Shown piece by piece: positions 46,213 to 55,674 of a stretch of 64,000 nucleotides of DNA. Source of the DNA: Bog-473 sp963850095 (GTDB taxonomy: Bacteria > Actinomycetota > Acidimicrobiia > Acidimicrobiales > RAAP-2). The notes below the pieces were generated by a model. It was not told the DNA's origin and searched no databases. It saw nothing but the letters and a program-made list of their open reading frames with translations. The position numbers were made by a program, and so were the translations under genes. Location of the stretch: NCBI GenBank assembly GCA_963850095.1, contig CAWKJX010000004.1:1-64000 (forward strand), given 5' to 3'. The stretch's first letter is position 1. Each line of letters starts with the position of its first letter.

Positions 46213-47291
46213 CGGCTGTGCACCTCCGGGACCACCATGACCTTGCCGGCGATTTGGCCGGTGGCCAGGCTCTCGAGCGCTCCGACGATGCCGTCGAGCG
46301 CCACCGCGCCCGGCTCTATGAGCAGGTCGCACGGGAAGCCGTCCGAGGCCAGGAGCTCGAGGGCCCGCTCGAAGCCGCCCAGGTCGTAGACGAACGAGCC
46401 GGTGACCGTGAGCTCGTTGAGGATCATGCGGTTGATGTCGAAGGTCGGGTGGTCGATGCCGGCGCCGACCATGACCAGCGTGCCGCCCCGCTTCACCTGA
46501 CTGAACGCGGTCTCGATGGCCGCCCGGTGTCCCGAGCACTCCAGCACCACATGGGCGGCGCGGGCCGCCTGCCGCTCGGGCTCCCAGGGCGGGAACGACT
46601 CGAGTTCGGACGGGTCGACCACCGCGCTCGCGCCGAGCTTGTCGGCCAGAGCGCGACGGCCCTCGTTGGGCTCCACCACGGTGACGTCGTCGACGCCCAT
46701 GGCCCGCAGGGCGGCGATGCTCAGCGCGCCGATGGGCCCGGCACCGAAGACCATGACGCTGTCGCCCGGGGCGACGCCGGAACGGGTGATGCCGTGCAGG
46801 GCCACCGACAGCGGCTCGGCCAGCGCGGCGTGGCGGGGGTCGAGGCCCTCGGGCAGGCGCAGCACGCCGGCGGCGCCGGCGACGACGTACTCGGCGAAGG
46901 CGCCGTCGCCGTGCTCCGACGTCATGGAGTGACGGTTCTCGCACTGCGAGGGCTTGCCCTCGCGGCAGCGCCGGCAGGTGCCGCACTTGGGCGAGGAGCC
47001 GCCGACCACCAGCTCACCCACCGACCATCCGGTCACGTCGGCGCCCAGGGCGGCGATGGTCCCGCTCCACTCGTGACCGCCGACCACGCCCGCCGGCAAG
47101 CCCCAGCCGTCCCGCATTTGGTGGATGTCCGAGCCGCAGATGCCGCACGAGTGCACGCGCACGACCATCTGGTCGGGCCGGGGACGGGGGACGGGCCGCT
47201 CCTCGACGGTGACGACGCCGGGCGACTGGTACACGGCCGCCGCCATGACGTCGGGCAGCGGACCGGCCGGAGCAGCAGTGGAACCTGACAT
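46209..47291 (-). CDS. Zinc-binding alcohol dehydrogenase (sorbitol/threonine dehydrogenase type)
   Basis: The 360-residue medium-chain dehydrogenase has the catalytic zinc ligands in VHSCGICGSDIHQM near residue 48 and GGHEWSG near 72, a four-cysteine structural-zinc loop (CGTCRRCREGKPSQC near 103) and the NAD site VMVFGAGPIGALSIAALRAMG near 180. It oxidises a polyol or secondary alcohol. The starting ATG is at 47291. The VOC gene follows with an ATGA overlap. The ThuA gene upstream ends 10 bases before, so ThuA, ADH and VOC make one operon. Confidence 0.93.
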   Translation of the reverse strand: MSGSTAAPAGPLPDVMAAAVYQSPGVVTVEERPVPRPRPDQMVVRVHSCGICGSDIHQMRDGWGLPAGVVGGHEWSGTIAALGADVTGWSVGELVVGGSSPKCGTCRRCREGKPSQCENRHSMTSEHGDGAFAEYVVAGAAGVLRLPEGLDPRHAALAEPLSVALHGITRSGVAPGDSVMVFGAGPIGALSIAALRAMGVDDVTVVEPNEGRRALADKLGASAVVDPSELESFPPWEPERQAARAAHVVLECSGHRAAIETAFSQVKRGGTLVMVGAGIDHPTFDINRMILNELTVTGSFVYDLGGFERALELLASDGFPCDLLIEPGAVALDGIVGALESLATGQIAGKVMVVPEVHSR

Positions 47292-47301
47292 GGACGTCAG
47301 G

Positions 47302-47982
47302 CTATGCGCTGGCCTCCAGCCAGGCGAGCCCTCCGGCCAGGTGGCGCAGGTACACGGGCAGCTCCCAGGCCAGCGGGAAATGGCCCAGGGCGGTGTAGAA
47401 GCTGCGCGCCGGGCCGTCCTCGATGCACCAGGCCAAGGGAAAGCCGCAGTCGGGGACCCGGCCGCCCGGCACCGAGAGGTCGACCTCGTCGTCGCGCAGG
47501 CGGAGGAGCACCCGCGCGTCGGGTCGCAGGTCGCGAAAGAGGTACACCTCGTCCGTCCAGTCCCACTGCCCGCCCAGGTGCGCGGTGGCCGGGTGCGTGT
47601 CGTCGAGCACGTCGATGGCGAAGGCCTGGGTCCAGGGATGGCCGTCGAAGCGGGCCCCCAGCATGGCGCCGTACTCGGGCCAGGTGTGGCTGGCGTCGGT
47701 GGCCGAGTGCACGCCCAGGATGCGCAGGTGGCCGTCGCGCCAGGCCTCGTGCACGGCCGCCTTCTGTTCCTCGGACCACGGGGTCTCGCCGATGGTGAAG
47801 AGGGCGACGACGCGGGCGGCGGCCAGCACGTCGGGCGAGAGGTCGCGCACGTCGGGCACGTGGACAGGGGAGAGGCCGGCCAGGTCGGCCAGTTCGGACA
47901 GGCCGGTGGTGGCCTGGGCCAGGGTGCCGTGCACGCCGGCGGGCCCGTCGACGTAGGGGGCCACCTGCGTCACGATCATCAT
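47302..47982 (-). CDS. ThuA-like domain protein
   Basis: The 226-residue protein has the trehalose-utilisation ThuA fold (class I glutamine-amidotransferase-like): VVALFTIGETPWSEEQKAAVHEAWRDGHLRILGVHSATDASHTWPEYGAMLGARFDGHPW and DTHPATAHLGGQWDWTDEVYLFR. It matches ThuA proteins that work beside sugar dehydrogenases, although the biochemical role is poorly known. I use the ATG at 47982. A GTG at 47994 would add four residues. Its stop lies 10 bases before the dehydrogenase start, so it leads that operon. Confidence 0.88.
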   Translation of the reverse strand: MMIVTQVAPYVDGPAGVHGTLAQATTGLSELADLAGLSPVHVPDVRDLSPDVLAAARVVALFTIGETPWSEEQKAAVHEAWRDGHLRILGVHSATDASHTWPEYGAMLGARFDGHPWTQAFAIDVLDDTHPATAHLGGQWDWTDEVYLFRDLRPDARVLLRLRDDEVDLSVPGGRVPDCGFPLAWCIEDGPARSFYTALGHFPLAWELPVYLRHLAGGLAWLEASA

Positions 47983-48114
47983 GTTCCCGGGCACGCGGGG
48001 AGTGTAGGGCTGGTGCGACGGCGGTGCTCGGTGGTCGAATGCACGACATGGCATGACGTCACGGCACGGCCCGGCACGCCGCCGCCGGGCTATCGGACGA
48101 CGAGGAGGCTGCAC

Positions 48115-48762
48115 GTGAGCACTGACGACGCGAGCCCGCAGGAGACGGCATCGGCGCTGGCCGCCCTGGGCTCGGCCACGTTGGGGGAGTCGGGGGGGTG
48201 CGCCGCCCACCGCCGCCTGCGACCGGCCTGGCCGGGCGCGTCGGTCGCCGCGCCGGCCTACCCGGTGGGCTGCGCGCCCGGCGACAACCTGGCCGTGCAC
48301 GTGGCGGTGACGAAGGCGCCCCCGGGCAGCGTGCTCGTGGTCGACGTCGGCCAGGTGGCCGACCGCGGCTACTGGGGGGAGGTGCTGACGACGGCGGCCG
48401 AGGCGGCGGGTCTGGCCGGCCTGGTGCTCGACGGCGGCGTGCGCGACGTGGGCGCCCTGGAGGCGCACGGCTTCCCCGTGTTCTCCTCGACCGTGGCGCT
48501 GACCGGCGCCACCAAGGACAAGCCGGGGACCGTGGGGGTGCCGGTGCGCGTCGGCGGCGTGCTGGTGTCGGCCGGGGACTGGGTGGTGGCCGATGTCGAC
48601 GGCGTGACCTTCGTGCCCGGCGTGTCGCTCGACGCCGTCCTGGCCGCCGGGCGCGCCCGCGAGGCGAAGGAGGCGGGTTTCTTCGAGGCGCTGCGCGCCG
48701 GGTCGACGACGGTGGACCTCCTCGGGCTCGACGCGTCGCTGGTGCGCGAGGGCAACGCCTAG
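48115..48762 (+). CDS. RraA-like / HMG aldolase family protein
   Basis: The 215-residue protein has the RraA fold: AYPVGCAPGDNLAVHVAVTKAPPGSVLVVDVGQVADRGYWGEVLTTAAEAAGLAGLVLDGGVRD, where GGVRD carries the metal and pyruvate-binding Arg-Asp pair. The family includes the RNase E inhibitor RraA and 4-hydroxy-4-methyl-2-oxoglutarate aldolases. An aldolase or oxaloacetate decarboxylase is more likely here. The GTG at 48115 is preceded by GAGGAGG. It is divergent from the ThuA operon and has no obvious operon partner. Confidence 0.88.
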   Translation: MSTDDASPQETASALAALGSATLGESGGCAAHRRLRPAWPGASVAAPAYPVGCAPGDNLAVHVAVTKAPPGSVLVVDVGQVADRGYWGEVLTTAAEAAGLAGLVLDGGVRDVGALEAHGFPVFSSTVALTGATKDKPGTVGVPVRVGGVLVSAGDWVVADVDGVTFVPGVSLDAVLAAGRAREAKEAGFFEALRAGSTTVDLLGLDASLVREGNA

Positions 48763-48836
48763 GGACGCCGAGGCGGGTGGGGCGATCGGGCGTCTGGCCA
48801 GGCCCTTCGTACAGTCAGATCATAAGGTCAGACTTA

Positions 48837-48850
48837 TCAGTCTAGACTGA
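48837..48850. promoter_or_regulatory. MarR operator palindrome with embedded -10
   Basis: TCAGTCTAGACTGA is a perfect 14-base palindrome. The hexamer TAGACT inside it (48843-48848) is a good -10 box, 6 bases before the GTG of the MarR gene at 48855. Just upstream ATAAG-N6-CTTAT (48822-48837) is a second dyad. MarR dimers bound here would occlude their own promoter. Confidence 0.7.
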
Positions 48851-48854
48851 CAAG

Positions 48855-49295
48855 GTGGCCGAGGACCCGGTGGTCGACGACGTGGCCGCGGCGCTCCAAT
48901 CGAGCGTCCGCCTGCTCGTGCAGCGGCTGCGCCAGACCCAGGCGGTCGAGGGTGACCTGACCTCTTCGGAGACCTCCGCGCTGGCCCGCCTGGACCGTGC
49001 CGGGCCGACGACGGCGGCCGAGTTGGCCCGGCTCGAGCGGATCAGCCCGCAGTCGATGGGGGCGACGCTCGGTGCCCTCGAGGAGCGCGGCCTGGTCCGC
49101 CGTGCCCCCGACCCCGACGACGGGCGGCGGCTCATCATGTCGCTGAGCGACGAGGGGCAGCAGCTCCTGCGGCGCCGGCGCCGGGCCCGCAACGACCTGT
49201 TGTCGCACGCCCTGGCCGACGGCTTCACAGGGGCCGAGCTGGCCCAGCTGAAGGCGGCAGCGCCGCTCATTGAGCGGCTGGCCGAGAGTCTCTGA
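48855..49295 (+). CDS. MarR-family transcriptional regulator
   Basis: The 146-residue winged-helix protein has the MarR core: ETSALARLDRAGPTTAAELARLERISPQSMGATLGALEERGLVRRAPDPDDGRRLIMSLSDEG (residues about 38-100), with the recognition helix at ISPQSMGATLGAL and the wing at DPDDGRR. The GTG at 48855 is 6 bases after the -10 TAGACT and has no room for a Shine-Dalgarno, so it is probably leaderless. It is followed by three 5-codon mini-frames and the MFS exporter, which it presumably represses until a toxic ligand binds. Confidence 0.93.
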   Translation: MAEDPVVDDVAAALQSSVRLLVQRLRQTQAVEGDLTSSETSALARLDRAGPTTAAELARLERISPQSMGATLGALEERGLVRRAPDPDDGRRLIMSLSDEGQQLLRRRRRARNDLLSHALADGFTGAELAQLKAAAPLIERLAESL

Positions 49296-49346
49296 TGGCG
49301 CTGAGCCTCTGATGGCGCTGAGCCTCTGATGGCCCTGAGCCTCTGA
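49290..49346 (+). repeat. 17-base tandem repeat forming three overlapping 5-codon mini-ORFs
   Basis: CTCTGATGGCGCTGAGC occurs three times in tandem (49290-49306, 49307-49323, and 49324-49340 with one change, GCC for GCG). The MarR stop TGA (49293-49295) overlaps ATG at 49295. Each unit then reads ATG GCG/GCC CTG AGC CTC TGA with a TGATG overlap into the next. The last TGATG provides the MFS start at 49346. The result is a chain of MALSL-stop mini-frames between regulator and exporter. Confidence 0.85.
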
Positions 49347-51125
49347 TGGCGCGGCGCCCCGGGTCCGGCGGGGGTACGGGTGCGACCGGACCCGTCACCG
49401 TCGACGACAGCTACAAGTGGGTGGCGCTGGCCAACACGACCGCCGCCACGTTCATGGCCGTCCTCGACGGTTCCATCGTCATCATCGCCCTGCCCGCCAT
49501 CTTCCGGGGCATCCACCTCGATCCGCTGGCGCCGGGCAACATCGCCTTCCTGCTGTGGATGATCATGGGCTATCGCCTCGTGCAGGCCGTGTTCGTCGTC
49601 AGCCTGGGCCGGCTGGGCGACATGTACGGCCGGGTCCGCATCTACAACGCCGGCTTCGCCGTGTTCACGGTGGCGTCCGTGCTGCTCTCCATCGACCCGT
49701 TCCTCGGCAGCAAGGGGGCGCTCTGGCTGATCGGCTGGCGCTTCCTCCAGGCCATCGGCGGCTCGATGCTGATGGCGAACTCGGCGGCCATCCTGACCGA
49801 CGCCTTCCCCCAGGACCAGCGGGGCCTGGCGCTGGGGATCAACCAGGTGGCCGGGTTGAGCGGCCAGTTCATCGGGTTGGTGGCCGGCGGGCTGCTGGCG
49901 GTTTGGGACTGGCGCGCCGTCTTCTGGGTCAACGTGCCCGTCGGTGTCTTCGGCACGGTGTGGGCCTACATGCGCCTGCGCGAGGTGGGGACGCACCATC
50001 GGGGCCGCATGGACTGGTGGGGCAACATCACCTTCGCCGTCGGGCTGGGCTCGCTCCTCGTCGCCATCACCATCGGGATTCAGCCCTACCACGGCCACGC
50101 CATGGGCTGGACCGACCCGGAGGTGCTGGCGCTGCTGATCGGCGGCGCGCTCCTCCTGGTCGCCTTCGCCGTCATCGAGACCAAGGTGGCCGAGCCCATG
50201 TTCCACCTGGGCCTGTTCAAAATCCGCGCCTTCGCGGCGGGGAACGTGGCCGGGTTCGCAGCGCGGCCTGGGCCAGGGTGGGCTGCAGTTCATGCTCGTC
50301 ATTTGGCTGCAGGGGATTTGGCTGCCGTTACACGGCTACAACTACAGCTCGACGCCGCTGTGGGCCGGCATCTTCCTGCTGCCGCTGACGGCGGGGTTCC
50401 TGGTGTCCGGCCCGCTCTCGGGCTACCTGTCCGACCGCTACGGGGCCCGGGGCTTCTCCGCGGCGGGCATGGTGATCTACGGCTTCAGCTTCATCGGCCT
50501 CATGCTGCTGCCGGTCGATTTCGACTACGCCGACTTCGCCATCCTCATCGCCATCAACGGCATCGGCATCGGGATGTTCAGCGCGCCCAACACGTCGTCC
50601 ATGATGAGCAGCGTCCCGGCCGACCAGCGCGGCGCCGCCTCGGGCATGCGCGCCACGTTCCAGAACTCGGGCACGGCACTGTCCATCGGCGTCTTCTTCT
50701 CGCTGATGATCACCGGGCTGGCCGGCACCTTGCCCAAGTCGCTCACGAGCGGCCTGGTGCGCCAGGGCGTGCCCCACGACGTGGCGCACCACATCGCCAG
50801 CCTGCCCCCGGTGTCGTCCCTCTTCGCCGCGGTGCTCGGGGTGAATCCGCTCGGCCACCTCCTCGCCATGGGCAACGTGCTGGCCTCGCTGCCGGCCAAG
50901 GCCCAGCAGACCCTGACGGGCCGGGAGTACTTCCCCCACCTGATTTCGGCGCCGTTCAGCGACGGCCTGACCATCGTCTTCGCCGTGTCCGCCGGGCTGG
51001 CCTTCCTGGCCGCCGCCGCCTCGCTGACCCGCGGGCCGCGGCCCAACCGGGCCGTGGCGCCCGAAACGGAGTCGCCGGCGGAGACCGAGGAGCTGGTGGC
51101 CGCGGCGGTCCGCCCGGATCGATGA
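49346..51125 (+). CDS. MFS drug exporter (DHA2-like, 14 TM), interrupted by a frameshift
   Basis: The first frame (49346 to about 50265) encodes TM 1-8 of a DHA2/EmrB-type exporter (LDGSIVIIALPAIFRGIH, FVVSLGRLGDMYGRVRIYNAGF, AGLSGQFIGLVAGGLLAVWDW). The rest (LQFMLVIWLQGIWLPLHGYNY, GAASGMRATFQNSGTALSIG) continues in another frame to 51125. The break is near 50262-50275, where GCAGCGCGGCCTGGG departs from the expected alanine-leucine-glycine run. Repairing it gives about 590 residues, normal for the family. It is either a sequencing error or a recent inactivation. The MarR gene upstream is the probable regulator. Confidence 0.85.
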
Positions 51126-51162
51126 GGAGCCGCCGCCCCGGGTCCGGTGGCACAATGCGGCC

Positions 51163-51657
51163 ATGACCGAAGAGGCAGCAACCACGGAGCGGATCGAAAT
51201 TCAGCGGCCCATCCCGGCCGAGCCGGCGCGGATCTTCGCGCTCTTGCGCGACCCGCAGGGACACGTGACCATCGACAGCTCGGGCATGTTGCAGGACGCC
51301 ACGGGGGAGCCGGCCACCAAGGTGGGCGACACGTTCGTCATCCACATGGACCGCGAGTCGCTCAACGACTACCCCATGGGCAAATACGACGTGACGGTGA
51401 AGATCACGACCTTCGAGCCCGACCGGGAAATCGCCTGGACCATCGAGGGGCAGATCCGCCCACAGATCGGGCACGTCTACGGCTACACGCTCGAGCCGGC
51501 CGAGGGGGGAGGGACGCTCGTCACCTCCTACTACGACTGGTCGGGCATCGACCCGCAGTGGAAGGAGGCGAAGATCTTCCCGGTGATCTCGGAGCTGGCG
51601 CTGCGGGCGACGCTCGGGATCCTGGAGCGGACGCTGGCCCGGTCGACGCAGTGGTGA
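51163..51657 (+). CDS. SRPBCC (START/Bet v1-like) protein
   Basis: The 164-residue protein has the polyketide_cyc2/SRPBCC pattern: IEIQRPIPAEPARIFALLRDPQGHVTIDSSG at the start, a hydrophobic-cavity beta-sheet (FEPDREIAWTIEGQIRPQIGHVYGYTLEP) and a final helix EAKIFPVISELALRATLGILERTLARS. These proteins bind hydrophobic ligands or act in aromatic polyketide chemistry. CACAAT at 51151-51156 lies 6 bases before the ATG and may make the transcript leaderless. No further link to neighbours is evident. Confidence 0.85.
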   Translation: MTEEAATTERIEIQRPIPAEPARIFALLRDPQGHVTIDSSGMLQDATGEPATKVGDTFVIHMDRESLNDYPMGKYDVTVKITTFEPDREIAWTIEGQIRPQIGHVYGYTLEPAEGGGTLVTSYYDWSGIDPQWKEAKIFPVISELALRATLGILERTLARSTQW

Positions 51658-51715
51658 GCCGAACCCTGAGCTGAGCCCTTAAGTCCCGGGGCGGGTCGTT
51701 CCGACATATGCCCCA

Positions 51716-52872
51716 ATGACGGTTGACGCGCGGTCGTGCTACCCGTGGCTGGCCGTGGCCGGTCTGGCGCTGGCGGTCACCGTGGCGGCCCTGACGGGCC
51801 AGGGGGGGTCCCACGGCGCGTCGGCGCCCCCGCGCCCGGCGAGCGCGAGCACCGGGTACTACCCACCCACCGGCTTCGGCGGCTACTACTGGAAGGGGGC
51901 GCACATCGGCCAGATCAGCGCCACCTGGGTGGTGCCGACGCCGTCGACCGACCAGCCGTTCGCCACGGCGTCGACCTGGATCGGGCTGCAGGACGAGGGC
52001 GACGGCCCCTTCATGCAGGTCGGGGCGACGGAGACGGCCTATGACGCGGCCCATGATGCGACCCATGATGCGGTCGGGCACCGCACCTCGTGCGCCCTCT
52101 TCTGGAGCGACACGCAGCGCCAGTTCCACCCGCAGGTCTTCGCCGACATCACGTGCGGCCACGCGGTGGCGGCGAGCATGACGCACGGCTGGCGCGGTTG
52201 GACGTTGCACATCACGGACACGACGGACGGTTCCGCCTACGCCGTCACCATCCCCCACTCCGAGCAGGTGAGCTTCAGCGTGGCGGAGTGGCTGCAGGAG
52301 GATCCCTCGGCCGGCCTGACCACGGGGGCCGATCTGCCCTACCCGACCACCACGCCGGTCACCCTCAGCCACCTCCTGGTCGACAACGGCGTCCCGACGC
52401 TCCGGCGATCCGATGGCACTGTGCTGGCCTCGCCCAACGGGATCTTCCAGGTGCCCATGCCCGAATCGGACGACGGCTTCTCGCTGGGCAACCCGCAAGG
52501 GGAGTTGCGTTGCAGTACCTGCACGGGGCGAACGTCGTCGACGCCGCGGCGAACCAGTTCGCCGACGCGGTGACGCACTGGAGCGCCGTGAGCCCGAGCC
52601 GGCGGCGGTCCATCGTGACGGCCTACATCCGGGCGCTGCGGGTGGGCAACCGAATGATCATGTCGCTGGCGCTGCCGGCGGGCCAGAGCAGGTATCTCGC
52701 GGGCTTCGCGGCGGAGAACACCCGTCTCGAGGAGAAGCTCGGTGCGTGGCGCTCGCAGGGGCTGGCGCTTTCGGACAGCGCCTATCGAGAGGCCTTCGAC
52801 CCCCAAGCCGCCCGCCTCCTCGAACTCGACGTCACCATGCTGCGCCAGGCCGTGGGGCTGCCCCCGGTGTAG
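51716..52872 (+). CDS. Secreted G1-type (eqolisin-like) acid peptidase, frameshift near 52510
   Basis: The protein begins with a signal-type helix (LAVAGLALAVTVAALTG) and continues as a peptidase G1 domain: GQISATWVVPTPS near residue 70, ASTWIGLQDEGDGPFMQVG near 90 and the glutamate motif SVAEWLQEDPSAG near 190. G1 enzymes use a Gln/Glu pair at low pH. The frame breaks near 52505-52515. The continuation (ALQYLHGANVVDAAANQF to PPV) lies in a second frame and stops at 52872. Together they would give about 385 residues with a helical C-terminal extension. The gene converges on hypE with 3 bases between stops. Confidence 0.75.
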
Positions 52873-52875
52873 AGG

Positions 52876-54018
52876 TCAGCAGATGCGCGGCAGCGGATCG
52901 CCCACGAGCATGTCGACGATGCGGGTGCCGCCCATGGCCGTGCGCAGCACGACGATGCCGGGCGGGTCGTCGTAGATGGTGCCGATGCGCACGGCGCCGG
53001 TGCCGGCCGGGTGTGCCCGCAGGGCGGCGAGCGCGGCGTCCGCCTCGTCCGGCGCCACGATGGCCACCAGCTTCCCCTCGTTGGCCACGTAGAGCGGGTC
53101 GATGCCGAGCAGCTCGCAGGCGGCCGCCACCTCGGGCCGCACGGGGACGGCGGTCTCGTCGAGCACCACGGTGAGATCGGCGTCGCGGGCCAGCTCGTTG
53201 CACACGGTCCCGACGCCGCCCCGGGTGGCGTCGCGCAACCAGCGGGTGTGGGGCGCCGCGGCCAGCAGGTCCTCGACCAGCGTGTGCAGCGGCGCCGAGT
53301 CCGAGCTGATGTCGGCTTCGAGGGCCAGGTCGCCCCGGGCCAGCATGACGGCCGTGCCGTGGTCGCCGATGGTGCCCGAGACCAGGACGGCGTCGCCGAC
53401 CCGGACGGCGGCGGCCGCGAGGACGCGCCCGGCCGGAATGACGCCGACGCCGGCCGTCGACACGTACAGGCCGTCCGCCGCTCCCCGGTCGACCACCTTG
53501 GTGTCGCCGGTGACGATCGGGACGCCGGCGGCGGCGGCCGCCTCGGCCATGTCGGCCACCACCTCGCGCAGGGTGTCGATGGGCAGCCCCTCCTCGAGCA
53601 CGAAGGCGGCCGAGAGACCGATGGGTCGGGCACCCATCATGGCCAGGTCGTTGATGGTGCCGTGCACGGCCAGGTGGCCGACCGAGCCGCCCGGGAAGCG
53701 CAGGGGCGTCACCACGTAGGAGTCGGTGCTGAAGGCCAGGCGCTCGCCCGAGGGGAGCTCGAGGACGGCGGCGTCGGTCTGGGGGGCCGGCGGAGTCGTG
53801 GGGTCCGCGGGTGCGGCCGGGCCGAAGGCGGGCAGGAACACGGCGTCGAGGAGGGCGGCCGATGCCTTGCCGCCGGCGCCGTGGGCCAGAGTGATCACGT
53901 CGTCGCGCAGGCGGGGCCGGCGGCGGCGGAAGGCCTCGATGCGCTCGAACACGGCCGCCTCGCGGTCGGTGCCGACGGGGCCCGTCGACCCCGGGTCCTG
54001 GCGCGCCGCGTCGGTCAC
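52876..54018 (-). CDS. hypE: Hydrogenase maturation factor HypE (carbamoyl dehydratase)
   Basis: The 380-residue protein is a complete HypE: N-terminal ATP region ITLAHGAGGKASAALLDAVF, AFSTDSYVVTPLRFPGGSVGHLAVHGTINDLAMMGARPIGLSAAF, AVLVSGTIGDHGTAV, and the C-terminal tetrapeptide PRIC whose Cys receives the carbamoyl group. HypE dehydrates the thiocarbamate to a thiocyanate, the CN source for the Ni-Fe centre. The GTG start at 54018 overlaps the stop of the GmhA-like gene (GTGA). It is the last gene of the minus-strand operon. Confidence 0.97.
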   Translation of the reverse strand: MTDAARQDPGSTGPVGTDREAAVFERIEAFRRRRPRLRDDVITLAHGAGGKASAALLDAVFLPAFGPAAPADPTTPPAPQTDAAVLELPSGERLAFSTDSYVVTPLRFPGGSVGHLAVHGTINDLAMMGARPIGLSAAFVLEEGLPIDTLREVVADMAEAAAAAGVPIVTGDTKVVDRGAADGLYVSTAGVGVIPAGRVLAAAAVRVGDAVLVSGTIGDHGTAVMLARGDLALEADISSDSAPLHTLVEDLLAAAPHTRWLRDATRGGVGTVCNELARDADLTVVLDETAVPVRPEVAAACELLGIDPLYVANEGKLVAIVAPDEADAALAALRAHPAGTGAVRIGTIYDDPPGIVVLRTAMGGTRIVDMLVGDPLPRIC

Positions 54019-54758
54019 GCCGTGTGCCGTTCCTCTTTGCTCGCGGGGGCGGCGTCCTCGGGTGTCGCCGCGACGGGAAGGTGCTGTTGCACCGACTCCC
54101 ACAAGGCGAGCATCAAGCCGTCCTGGGCCTCCTGAATCCGGTGCACACTCTCGGAGCGCACCACCAGGCAGTGGTGCACGACATGGCTGGTCGCCATGGC
54201 CGAACGCTCGTACCCGCACAGGCCCACCGTGAGCAGTCCCCGCCGCGAGGCCTCCTCGAAGGCGCGCAGCAGGTTGGCCGAGTCGCCGCTGGTCGAGAAG
54301 CCGACCACCATGTCGTGCGCGCCGGCGTGGGCGATGATCTGGCGCGAGAAGACGAGCTCGAAGCCGACGTCGTTGGCCAGCGCCGTGAGCACGGCCTGGT
54401 CGTCGACCAGTGAGAGCGCCGGCAGGGGCCGGCCGTGCGGTGGCCGGCGGAACAACTCGGCCGTGCCCTGGGCGTCGGTGGCGCTGCCCCCGTTGCCGAA
54501 GGTGAAGAGGCGACCGCCCTGGCCGAAGCGCTCGGCCATGGCCCTGCCGGCCGACTCGATGATGTGGGCGCAGCGGTCGAGGGCCTCAGCCCGGAGCTCG
54601 GCGCTCTCCTGCGCCTTGGCCGTGGCCGACTCCACGAGCTCGCGCAGCAGGGCGCCGGCGTCGCGCTCCTCGGCCTCGATGAAGGGGTAGAGGAAGCCGG
54701 TTGGCTCCGGCTGGCGGTCGCTCTGGGCCGCCACCGCCGGCGCCGGCGCCATCGCCAT
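54015..54758 (-). CDS. SIS-domain protein, GmhA-like, of the hyp operon
   Basis: The 247-residue protein has a SIS domain related to phosphoheptose isomerase: RLFTFGNGGSATDAQGTAELF near residue 80, VGFELVFSRQIIAHAGAHDMVVGFSTSGDSANLLRAFEEA near 130 and VVHHCLVVRSESVHRIQEAQDGLMLALWESV near 200. GmhA enzymes need Glu and His residues for isomerisation; HRIQEAQ matches that helix. Yet its site inside the hyp operon suggests a hydrogenase-specific role, as in other actinobacterial hyp clusters. It overlaps hypE by 4 bases. The function is unknown. Confidence 0.85.
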   Translation of the reverse strand: MAMAPAPAVAAQSDRQPEPTGFLYPFIEAEERDAGALLRELVESATAKAQESAELRAEALDRCAHIIESAGRAMAERFGQGGRLFTFGNGGSATDAQGTAELFRRPPHGRPLPALSLVDDQAVLTALANDVGFELVFSRQIIAHAGAHDMVVGFSTSGDSANLLRAFEEASRRGLLTVGLCGYERSAMATSHVVHHCLVVRSESVHRIQEAQDGLMLALWESVQQHLPVAATPEDAAPASKEERHTA

Positions 54759-54782
54759 CGGGGGCTGGAGTGGGCGCCGGGC

Positions 54783-55070
<288 letters not shown>

Positions 55071-55674
55071 AGTGCCGTCGCCGTTGTTGCTTCGCGACCG
55101 CCCAGGTTCCCGTTCCCGTTCCCGCTCTCGGGCACGAGCAGACCCGGGTGCTCGAACACCACGTGCGTCAGCTCCCACAGCAGGTGATAGAGGAGCACCA
55201 GCTGGCCCGAGCGTGCGGCAACGGCCGGATCCGCTTCGTCGATCCAGACCACGTGACTCGCCGCGGGCGTGTCCGCCCCGGTCTGCGGGCGGGGCCCGGC
55301 GCCCAGCCACACGCTGGTGAGCCCCCAGGCGTCGGCCCGGGCCAGCAGGTCGTGCGCCACCGGGTGGTCAGCGGTGCTCACGACGAGCAGGGCGTCGCCG
55401 GGGCGGGCCAGGGCGCGCACAGTCTCCACTGCCGTTGCCGCATCGAGGCTCACGGCCGGCAGCGCGCGCGTGCCGACCACGACCGGGTGGACGAACTCGA
55501 CGGCGACGTGGCGTGCGTGCGACGGCCACGCCGGCGCCACGCACCACATGGTGGCGCCGTCGGAAAAGCGACGGGCCAGCGACAGGGCGGCCGCGGCGAG
55601 ATCCTCGGCGGAGCCCTCCACCGGGGGTGGCGGGGCCTTGGTCTTGGTGGACCGGCGCAGCGGCACGGTCGTCA

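Noticed and set aside
49290..49346. CRISPR-like repeat
   Set aside because: Units are directly adjacent with no spacers, only 17 bases long, and sit on start/stop codons.
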